Source: Anaerococcus sp. Marseille-P3625 (GTDB lineage Bacteria > Bacillota > Clostridia > Tissierellales > Peptoniphilaceae). From it: 64,000 bases of DNA. The notes below the pieces were generated by a model. That model saw only the letters and a program-made list of their open reading frames with translations. It made no database searches and was not told the DNA's origin. The stretch is from assembly GCF_900232825.1 (NCBI RefSeq), contig NZ_OCTP01000011.1:955262-1019261 (forward strand), read 5' to 3'. A program made the translations under genes and the position numbers. Shown piece by piece: positions 1-7,137 of this stretch (positions are counted from its first letter, which is position 1; the number at the start of each line of letters is the position of its first letter).

Positions 1-14
1 AAAATGGAGAACAA

Positions 15-1547
15 ATGAGCTTAAATAAAATTATCGTTCTAAACTTTGGCGGTCAATACGACCAGCTAATAGTAAGAAGAGTCCGCGAGCTTGGAGTTTA
101 TGCAGAACTTCACCCATGCGATGTAGAAATCAATAGTCTAAACTTAGAAGGATTAGCAGGAATAATTTTAACAGGCGGTCCTCAATCAGTAAATGATAAA
201 AACAGTCTAAAAGCAGATGAAAAATTATTTGATTTAAATGTTCCAATACTTGGAATTTGCTATGGTCTACAATATATCAACCATGAATTTAAGGGTAAAA
301 TAGAAACTCCAACAAATGCAGAATATGGTAAAACTCCTTTGTTAGTTGACAATAAATCTGCCCTATTTAAAGATGTGCCACAAGAATCAACAATATGGAT
401 GAACCACAAAGATAGAATCAGTAAAATTGCAGACGGATTTAAAAAAACCGCATGGACTTTAAACTGTCCAGTTGCAGGCATGGAAAATACAGAAAAATCC
501 ATATATGCAGTGCAATTTCACCCAGAAGTAGTCCACTCAGAATATGGCAAAACCATGCTTAAAAATTTCGTAATAGACATTTGTAAAGCAGAACAAAGCT
601 GGAAAATGGAAGACTTTGCAACACAAATCATAGAAGAAATAAAAGAAAAATACAAAAATGAAAAAATGATATGTGGTTTATCTGGTGGAGTAGATTCAAC
701 AGTAGCAGCAACCATAGTATCAAAAGCCATAGGGGACAATCTCCAATGCATATTTGTAGACCATGGACTTTTGCGTAAAGACGAAGCAGACGAAGTAATG
801 GAAACCTACAAAAACCTTGGCCTAAACGTCAAAAAAGTCGACGCAAGCAAAGAATTTTTGGACCTACTAAAAGGTGTAGAAGATCCAGAAACAAAAAGAA
901 AAATCATAGGCAACCACTTTGTAGAAGTCTTTGAAAGAGAAGCCAAAGAATTTGGCAAGGCAAAATATCTTGTCCAAGGAACAATTTACCCAGATGTAAT
1001 CGAATCCGGCAAAGATAAGGCAAGCGTAATAAAAAGCCACCACAATGTTGGAGGACTTCCAGAAAATATGCTATTTGAAGGACTGGTAGAACCACTAAGA
1101 AGTCTTTTCAAAGATGAAGTAAGAGCCCTAGGCGAAGCAATCGGAGTGTCACATGATATGGTATGGCGCCAACCATTCCCAGGACCAGGATTAGCCATAA
1201 GAGTAATGGGCGATATCACAGAAGAAAAACTAAAAATCGTAAGAGAAACAGACAAGATATTAAGAGATGAAATCAAAAACTTCGGACTAAACGAAGACAT
1301 TTGGCAATATTTCACAGTACGGACCCCAATCAAAACAGTTGGAGTAAAAGGAGATGCAAGAAGCTACGACAACGTCATAGCCATAAGAGCAGTAGAATCC
1401 ACAGACGCAATGACAGTAGAAGCAGCAAACCTCCCATACGAACTCCTACAAACCCTATCAAGCAGAATGATAAACGAAGTAAGAGGAGTAGGCAGAGTAG
1501 TCTACGACATAACAAGCAAACCACCTGGAACTATTGAATGGGAATAA
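15..1547 (+). CDS. guaA: GMP synthase (glutamine-hydrolysing)
   Basis: Converts XMP to GMP using glutamine and ATP, the last step of de novo guanine nucleotide synthesis in the cytosol. The 510-aa length is typical of the family. The N-terminal class I glutamine amidotransferase domain (about residues 5-195) shows the nucleophile motif GICYG and the HPE histidine/glutamate pair. The ATP pyrophosphatase domain shows the P-loop SGGVDST, and the C-terminal dimerisation domain ends with the usual KPPGTIEWE. A GGAGA ribosome binding site precedes the ATG. No upstream partner gene is visible because the window begins 14 bases before it. Identification is secure. Confidence 0.98.
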   Translation: MSLNKIIVLNFGGQYDQLIVRRVRELGVYAELHPCDVEINSLNLEGLAGIILTGGPQSVNDKNSLKADEKLFDLNVPILGICYGLQYINHEFKGKIETPTNAEYGKTPLLVDNKSALFKDVPQESTIWMNHKDRISKIADGFKKTAWTLNCPVAGMENTEKSIYAVQFHPEVVHSEYGKTMLKNFVIDICKAEQSWKMEDFATQIIEEIKEKYKNEKMICGLSGGVDSTVAATIVSKAIGDNLQCIFVDHGLLRKDEADEVMETYKNLGLNVKKVDASKEFLDLLKGVEDPETKRKIIGNHFVEVFEREAKEFGKAKYLVQGTIYPDVIESGKDKASVIKSHHNVGGLPENMLFEGLVEPLRSLFKDEVRALGEAIGVSHDMVWRQPFPGPGLAIRVMGDITEEKLKIVRETDKILRDEIKNFGLNEDIWQYFTVRTPIKTVGVKGDARSYDNVIAIRAVESTDAMTVEAANLPYELLQTLSSRMINEVRGVGRVVYDITSKPPGTIEWE

Positions 1548-1957
1548 AAATTTCGCGTTAAATTTGCGACCTTTGAAGCGGCTTGAATTTATTTGCCTCC
1601 TCGATGTGCACTAAGCACACCTGCGTCGTCAAAAAATTCGCCACTTCAAATCTCATCAAATTTTCCAGCGAAATTTGATAGAACGGAAGCAAATATGTTA
1701 CTGTTATAAAACCGTTGAAAACACAAGGTTTTAGCGATTTTGATATAGCGAATTTCTCTAAATGATACTGTTTTGATACAAAAAGTGAGAAAAAATAGAT
1801 TCAAAAGGGAGTTGTTGAATTAAGCGAGTTTTACGATCGATACTTATTGACTGAAGGGCAATAAGGTAGGTAAAAAATTTTAGAAAGCCTTCCATCGTTT
1901 TGGTGGGAGGCTTTTGTGGAAAATAGAGAATGGTAGATTAGAAGTTGTGGAGTACGA
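1548..1957. other. intergenic stretch with inverted repeats, no gene
   Basis: No convincing coding sequence. Near 1600-1700 there are small inverted repeats: GTGC/GCAC with a 5-nt loop, and a 9-bp pair ATCAAATTT/AAATTTGAT with a 7-nt loop. These could fold in RNA read through from guaA, but there is no T tract. The rest is AT-rich. The far end holds a terminator-like hairpin, listed separately. Confidence 0.5.
1884..1915 (+). terminator. terminator-like hairpin before GNAT pseudogene
   Basis: Stem GCCTTCC pairs with GGGAGGC (one G-T wobble) and is followed by CTTTTG. It lies about 340 bases after guaA and 40 bases before the acetyltransferase pseudogene. The short T run makes its strength doubtful. 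Confidence 0.45.
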
Positions 1958-2392
1958 ATGAATATAAGAATTAGAAAAATGACAGTCAGCGATTTGGAAC
2001 TGCTTTACAAACTTTTGTCGAATTCGAAAGCAATGCAATATCTCGAAGCACCCTACACAAAAGAGCAGGTCGAGCAATTCCTATTTCGATCCGGTCTTTC
2101 TGAGACACCATTGATATACGCAGTTGAAAAAGATAACGACTTCATCGGATATGTGATTTATCATGATTATGATTCAGAGAGTGTAGAGATTGGATAGGTT
2201 TTAGAACCTTCCTTTTGGGGGTTAGGGATTGCATCATGCTTGACATCAGGTATGATGACAAAAGCTAGAAACTCAGGTAAACAGGTAGTGATTGAATGTG
2301 TACCTGAACAAAAAAGTAGTATTCGGATAGCTGAAAAATATGGATTTCAAAAGTGTGGTATTATCGATGGACTGATGATATATCGTTTGTAG
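1958..2392 (+). pseudogene. GNAT acetyltransferase interrupted by one in-frame stop
   Basis: Reads as a 144-aa GNAT N-acetyltransferase if one TAG at 2195-2197 is read through. The first 79 codons end in VEIG. After the stop the same frame continues as VLEPSFWGLGIASCLTSGMM, which is the acetyl-CoA binding motif A region, and then AEKYGFQKCG, the usual C-terminal motif, up to a TAG at 2390-2392. Relatives commonly have a tryptophan (IGWVL) where the stop lies, so a single TGG to TAG change explains it. A GGAG site lies upstream of the ATG. The substrate is not predictable. The gene is probably inactive unless suppressed. Confidence 0.85.
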
Positions 2393-2470
2393 AGGTAAAT
2401 CCCTGTCTATCGGGATAGGTAAATTAGAAGCTATGTGTGTAATGAAGTATTTGGAGGTATATGAAATAAT

Positions 2471-2998
2471 ATGATTAATGAAATTAAGGGTAACAATATT
2501 ATATTGCGTGAGCAAAAAATCGAAGATGTGAAATTCTTTACCTACTGGTACAATCAGCCATTAGTCATGTTCCAATGTGGCTTTACAAAACTTACTGATG
2601 AAGAAGCTGAGAAAGAGAGGATTACAATTGGTCATAAACAGAAAGACTCAGTATGGTATACGATTACAGATTTAGAGGGGAATATAATAGGTGAAACGGG
2701 ATTGTTACGAATGTGGCCTACCTGGAACTGTACTGATCTTTCGATTATCATCCCTGACCCTAAAATGCAACAGAGAGGATATGGAACAGAAGCTATTAGA
2801 CTTATGCTGAACCTTGCTTTTGATCACTATGAAATGAACCGAGTGGCAATTGGTGTGGTAGGGATGAATACCAATGCATTGAATTTCTATAGAAAAATCG
2901 GATTTAAGCAAGAAGGTATTCAAGAGCAAGGATACTACTATAACAACGAGTACAGTGACTTTATTATGATGAGGATTCTTCGCCAAGAATGGCGATAA
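2471..2998 (+). CDS. GNAT family N-acetyltransferase, RimJ/RimL-like
   Basis: 175-aa single-domain GNAT acetyltransferase that would use acetyl-CoA to acetylate an amine or protein N-terminus. It opens with the RimJ/RimL-style IILREQKIEDV. The acetyl-CoA pyrophosphate loop appears as QQRGYGTEA near residue 100, and NALNFYRKIGFKQEG near residue 135 is motif B. The nearest good ribosome binding site, GGAGG, is about 13 bases from this ATG, which is long; an ATG closer to it is followed at once by a stop. It follows a broken acetyltransferase gene, in a patch of acquired or decaying genes. The substrate is unknown; family assignment is firm. Confidence 0.85.
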   Translation: MINEIKGNNIILREQKIEDVKFFTYWYNQPLVMFQCGFTKLTDEEAEKERITIGHKQKDSVWYTITDLEGNIIGETGLLRMWPTWNCTDLSIIIPDPKMQQRGYGTEAIRLMLNLAFDHYEMNRVAIGVVGMNTNALNFYRKIGFKQEGIQEQGYYYNNEYSDFIMMRILRQEWR

Positions 2999-3044
2999 AA
3001 TACTAATCGCAATTTGTCTGGCTCATTCAAAAAATTATATAGTG

Positions 3045-3093
3045 AAAGCACATGACTTTAAGATCATAGAATCTTTCAGTGATGTGCTTTTTC
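3045..3093 (+). terminator. intrinsic terminator after GNAT gene
   Basis: AAAGCACATGAC pairs with GTGATGTGCTTT (one mismatch) around a loop of about 25 bases and is followed by a T-rich run. It lies 47 bases after the acetyltransferase stop codon. Confidence 0.65.
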
Positions 3094-3098
3094 TGTGC

Positions 3099-3300
3099 CT
3101 ATTTTATTTCCGGTGGAACTTTGACTAACATCGAGTTATGAAAGCGTTTGAGATTACTTTCTTCAAAAGGAACATAATCTTTTTTTAGACTGTCGGGATA
3201 ATTTACCTTCCAATCTTCCAATGCTTTTTTTGTGATTTCGTTATTCTCGCATTTTTCTTTCATTTCCTGCCACTGTTCAAGCATATTGCGAATTCTTAAT
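3099..3300 (-). pseudogene. C-terminal remnant of an unidentified gene
   Basis: The minus strand reads about 65 codons of protein-like sequence ending PPEIK and a stop at 3099, with lysine/glutamate-rich helical composition (for example MLEQWQEMKEK). There is no plausible start. Upstream of about 3300 the frame runs into sequence that, on the plus strand, encodes the AlbA-type protein, so the two remnants abut at a rearrangement junction. I do not recognise the family. It may be a shadow, but its composition is more protein-like than most antisense frames here. Confidence 0.35.
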
Positions 3301-3957
3301 ATAGATTCACTGCCGAAATATATACCTTTTGAAACGAATTTAAATTTAAGGAATGAAGCCGGAGAATATAATTTATTGACAGAACTATTATCAGATAAAA
3401 ATAACATTCCATTTATTTTTGTGAAATTCCAAGGACATAATAAAGCTTCTATATCTGAAAGAAGCGATTATGGTTATGGATGTATATTAACGACTTATGG
3501 TAAAATAAAAAACAGATTGCAGGCTGAAAATATATGTATTTCTGATACTACAGTAAGACCAAGAAAAGACACCTATTTATTTGATTTTGACTGTGTAAAT
3601 GAGGCGATTCTAAATGCTTTAGTTCATAACGATTGGACAATCACTGAGCCACAGATTTCAATGTTTAATGATAGGCTTGATATATTATCACATGGTGGAC
3701 TTCCTAATGGAATTACAAAAGAGCAATTTTTTGATGGAATAAGTAAGCCTAGAAACGCAACATTGATGAGGATATTTCTAAATATGGGACTAACTGAACA
3801 CACTGGACATGGGATTCCAACCATTGTAGAAAAATATGGGAAAGATGTTTTTGAAATTGAAAATAATTACATTAGATGCACTATACCTTTTAATCAAGAA
3901 GTAATTGACCAAATAGACAATAAAAAATGTCGGTTTGAATGTCGAAATTGTAAGTAG
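3300..3957 (+). pseudogene. 5'-truncated, 3'-frameshifted AlbA/RecG-like ATP-binding regulator
   Basis: Encodes the C-terminal GHKL-like ATP-binding part of the Schlafen AlbA_2-type putative DNA-binding proteins common in Firmicutes. Typical features are SERSDYGYG, VNEAILNALVHNDW (the N-box-like helix), DRLDILSHGGLP and EHTGHGIPTIV. The N-terminal AlbA domain is absent. The open frame extends to 3232 only through unrelated sequence. The 3' end is also damaged: after an A-run near 3925 the shifted frame reads NVGLNV, the linker normally preceding the C-terminal winged helix, and then soon stops. A detached winged-helix fragment of similar type lies at 23.8 kb. Probably non-functional. Confidence 0.7.
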
Positions 3958-4006
3958 AAGCATAATAAATTGATATTGTTTTATAATATATTATTGAGGT
4001 GTTAAA

Positions 4007-4630
4007 ATGGATAAAAAAGAATATTTAGAGAATCCAACGGTTGCCTCTGCTTTATCATTTTGGAAGGCATGTAACTTTAAAACTCCTGCTAATATTAAAG
4101 TCCTAAATGAAAACGAATTTAACCCTGGCTTATTGGAAACATACACTGATGAAGTCTATTTTAAGTTAGTACATTATTTAAATTATGTAGGCAAACAGTT
4201 TATTTCTGATGACTTTATATTTGCTAAAGCTAGCACTGCTGACTTTGTAAATCATATAAATTCATGCTATGAGGAAGAGGGATTAACAGTTAGTGAACTG
4301 GAATCTTATAAAGAGAAGCCAGTTTATGATGAAGAACTATGGATCTGCTTATATGATAAGAAACACGATGTTATAGCAGCTACAGGTATTGCTGAATTTG
4401 ATAATAAAATCAAAGAAGGATATTTAGATTGGATTCAAGTATCTGAACAATATAGAGGACAAGGATTAGGAAAAGCTATTGTTTACGAACTACTTCGAAG
4501 ACTCATGAAGAAGGCAAGCTTTGTCACAGTTTCAGGAAGAGTAGATAATAAAACTAAACCAGATAAATTGTATGAAAGTTGTGGCTTCGAAGATAAAATT
4601 TTATGGCATATTCTTAGAGAGAAAAATTAA
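4007..4630 (+). CDS. GNAT family N-acetyltransferase
   Basis: 207-aa protein with a C-terminal GNAT fold. Residues about 120-205 include DWIQVSEQYRGQGLGKAIV, the acetyl-CoA binding motif A with RGQGLG, and KLYESCGFED near the end. The first 110 residues are less typical and may form the substrate side. GAGGTG is a suitable ribosome binding site eight bases before the ATG. It lies between a degenerate AlbA-type gene and a long structured repeat. The substrate is unknown; stand-alone GNATs in such patches include antibiotic and toxin acetylases, but nothing here shows which. Confidence 0.8.
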   Translation: MDKKEYLENPTVASALSFWKACNFKTPANIKVLNENEFNPGLLETYTDEVYFKLVHYLNYVGKQFISDDFIFAKASTADFVNHINSCYEEEGLTVSELESYKEKPVYDEELWICLYDKKHDVIAATGIAEFDNKIKEGYLDWIQVSEQYRGQGLGKAIVYELLRRLMKKASFVTVSGRVDNKTKPDKLYESCGFEDKILWHILREKN

Positions 4631-4985
4631 TAGTCCGCTTGAAGTAATAGTTTTTAATTATCTGAAACAGTTGGGTTTACAAGTATATTAAGGCTCTGGG
4701 AGGCTATGTATTATTAGTTATAACATTAGTAGAAGCAATGTATGATTGCGATATAGAATAAGAAAATCCTGACTTAAAAGAAAAAATGAGAGATTATGTA
4801 AGTCTTAATGAATTACTAGTTCTTGCAAATATGGAAAGCTATAATTAAAATTTAATTAAAAAAATTAGAGCAAAAAGACAGAATGATTTAACTTAGAAAT
4901 TTTGCGAAGACACAACTTATACCTTTAGAGAAATTAAACCAATTAGATATTAAAAAACTTTCTAAGTAAAATTATTATAGGCTTT
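4631..4985. other. degenerate intergenic region with short coding fragments
   Basis: No intact gene. Two stretches look like decayed coding sequence: around 4760-4848 a frame reads ENPDLKEKMRDYVSLNELLV and ends in a stop after MESYN, and around 4880-4970 another reads IPLEKLNQLDIKKLSK and a stop. Neither has a start or ribosome binding site. They fit the picture of an eroded accessory region. Confidence 0.4.
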
Positions 4986-4988
4986 TTT

Positions 4989-5395
4989 CTCCGGTACTGG
5001 GACTGGGACGGGACTAAAAATTTGAAAACGTCCTATAATTAGATGGATTTAGTGATACTCTAAAAAATAGGATCTAGTATTTTGAATAGTTTGGGATATA
5101 TTGGACGTTTGGAAAAGAAGAATGGGAGTAAAAAATATTGCGAGCAATATTTTTTACGTTTTCCACCATTTATCAAGGTGCGAAGCACCGCAGTATAAAT
5201 GGATGGAAACCCTTCTGCAGGGAAGAAAAGCCGACGCGACGAATAGGAGCGTTAGATTTTCTGATTCGCTGAATGGGAATAGTCCCACCGTACTGGGTGA
5301 CCGATGCTTTTGCATCGGTCATTTTCGAGACGAAGTATAGCTGAGTCCGAAAAACTAAGCGAAGAAACTGAAAGTTTCTGAGAGGACGGCAAAAA
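4989..5395 (+). repeat. structured dispersed repeat, copy 1 (long form)
   Basis: The first about 135 bases (from CGGTACTGGGACTGGGACG to GAATGGGA at 5120-5127) recur near 18488 and 20703. Beyond that, bases 5279-5395 match copy 2 in plan but not in stem sequence. GACCGATGC/GCATCGGTC here replaces GGAAAATGC/GCATTTTTC there, and AGAAACT/AGTTTCT replaces AGAAACTC/GAGTTTCT. Copy 1 alone has a 151-base block (5128-5278) with hairpins AAAAAATATTG/CAATATTTTTT and GGTGC-GAA-GCACC. The same orientation in all copies and helix-preserving changes suggest a structured RNA or a mobile hairpin element rather than coding sequence. Confidence 0.65.
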
Positions 5396-5523
5396 AATTA
5401 AAAGCTTTGTAAAATCAACGGTTGCAGAAGATAAAAAACTGTAACTGGGATTAAACTGGGAACATTTGTAAAAAAGAATAAATTGAATAATTATTCCAAG
5501 TGGTTTACATTTGGACAAAAAAT

Positions 5524-7001
5524 GGCTCTTTGTCAAATCGTGTTGGTAATTAAAAATCAACTACATTCTTTATCGGGGATAGAAATTTCTATCTCCGATT
5601 TTTAACTAGCAAATAAATTCCTTGAAATAAGTATTCTAGTTCTAAAATTCGCAAAATTCCTGTAACCAAACGCCACTCTCTTTAAAACCTTAATATAATT
5701 GTTTATATCCTCAATAGCACCATTAGAGTACTCAAAATTAAATGAATTCTTAAGATAATCAATATATTCAAGGCAAGTATCAATAGATACCTGCATCCTA
5801 AAACCAACCCTATCCCTAAAATAAATCAAATGCTTTTTAAAAGACTCAAAATCTCGATTTTCAATATCTTGCCTAATAATCTGATAGCAGGTATAAGAGT
5901 CTTCTAAAACTTTATCAATTGAAATACTTTCATTAACAACATCTAACTGAGAAATATACCTACCAGAGAAATGTATTTTCTTAGAAAGGACTGTCGAACT
6001 AAGCAACCTATAAGGTTTTAGAAATAGCTTCCAATATTTCTTAAGCTTCTTGTAATCTGAAGAATAAGTAGAAAAAGTCTTCATAGTATCAACTCTAATC
6101 TGATTAAAAGATCTAGAAAAAAGACCAACAATATGGAGTCTATCAATAATAATCTTAGCATTTACAAATAACTCCTTAATTAAAGAAATATAGGGACTAT
6201 GCATATCAATACAAATAGTCTCAACTTGATTTCTAACAGATTTAGGAAAAGAAGAAAAATATCTTTTTAGAAAAGGCAGTTGTCTATTCTCAACAATATC
6301 AACTATCTTATGATTATCAGCATCACAATAAATAAAACTCATAGCACCTTTAGCATCTTTGGTTGATTTAAACTCATCAAAACATAGATGTTTAGGAAGT
6401 GTTCTAAAATCTACATTAAAATAATTATCAAATCTAGCTAAAAATCTAGCAACACTAGTAGTGGAAATGCTGTTATCTCTGGCAATATCTTTAATTGAAA
6501 TCTTCTTAGTTAAATCAGCAAATATGTGTTTTTTTACTTGATTAGAAATATTACAATGTTTATCAACTATCTTAGACTCAAGTAAAAAATACTTATTGCA
6601 ATCCTTGCAGTACATCTTCTGCTTCTTCAAATCAATTAAAACAGGATGTTCACCTGCCCTAGAGCACCTTACAATAGATGATTTAAATCCGTACTTAATT
6701 AGATTATGGTTAGAGCCACAATTAGAACAAACTTGTTCAGAATATTCTAATTTAGCTGTTAAAATTGTATATGTTACACCTTTAATAACTTTGTGATATA
6801 TTCCATTAGAAAAATTAAGGTTCTTATCTTTGATATTCAGTAAATTTGTAATAAAATAATTGTTAGACATATTTAATCTCCTTTTTAATTTGTAGCTGAT
6901 TTAATTATAGGGTAAATGATTAAATATGTCTTCTTTTTTTACAAAAAAATCGTGCTGACAGAAGTTTCATCTACTTCTACCAACACGATTTATTATAAAC
7001 C
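5524..7001 (-). mobile_element. ISL3-family insertion sequence, right end eroded
   Basis: Contains one full-length ISL3-type transposase gene on the minus strand. The left end, 5524-5548, begins GGCTCTTTGTC and continues AAATCGTGTTGGTA, a typical ISL3 terminus. The matching right-side sequence at 6978-6991 is the complement of AAATCGTGTTGGTA, but the outer part expected to read GACAAAGAGCC is replaced by TATTATAAACC, so the outer bases are lost or diverged. No 8-bp target duplication could be recognised. A large subterminal hairpin (6948-6989) lies just inside the right end. Confidence 0.75.
5602..6870 (-). CDS. ISL3-family transposase
   Basis: 422-aa DDE-type transposase that moves the surrounding ISL3-like element. 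The N-terminal zinc-ribbon has cysteine pairs CSNCGS (about residues 49-54) and CKDCNKYF (about 93-100). A helix-turn-helix follows (ISIKDIARDNSISTTSVARF). The catalytic core begins at HLCFDEFKSTK, which supplies the first aspartate, then ICIDMHSPY with the second, and AIEDINNYIKVLKR near the end, where the terminal glutamate lies. AAGGAG precedes the ATG. The reading frame is intact, so the protein may be active even though one terminus looks eroded. Confidence 0.92.
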   Translation of the reverse strand: MSNNYFITNLLNIKDKNLNFSNGIYHKVIKGVTYTILTAKLEYSEQVCSNCGSNHNLIKYGFKSSIVRCSRAGEHPVLIDLKKQKMYCKDCNKYFLLESKIVDKHCNISNQVKKHIFADLTKKISIKDIARDNSISTTSVARFLARFDNYFNVDFRTLPKHLCFDEFKSTKDAKGAMSFIYCDADNHKIVDIVENRQLPFLKRYFSSFPKSVRNQVETICIDMHSPYISLIKELFVNAKIIIDRLHIVGLFSRSFNQIRVDTMKTFSTYSSDYKKLKKYWKLFLKPYRLLSSTVLSKKIHFSGRYISQLDVVNESISIDKVLEDSYTCYQIIRQDIENRDFESFKKHLIYFRDRVGFRMQVSIDTCLEYIDYLKNSFNFEYSNGAIEDINNYIKVLKRVAFGYRNFANFRTRILISRNLFAS

Positions 7002-7137
7002 TTTTTATCAGGATTAAGGTTGATACACAAAATTGTTTACAGACCCGGGTCACCTTATTTAATTTGGTAGCTCTTTTTAATTGTATCATATTATAATTCT
7101 TTTATATTTGTACAAAGTATAAAACATAGTTTATCGT

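Noticed and set aside
7040-7055. GACCCGGGTC palindrome considered as an operator
   Set aside because: It lies at the boundary of possible insertion-sequence remnants with no promoter or gene start beside it.
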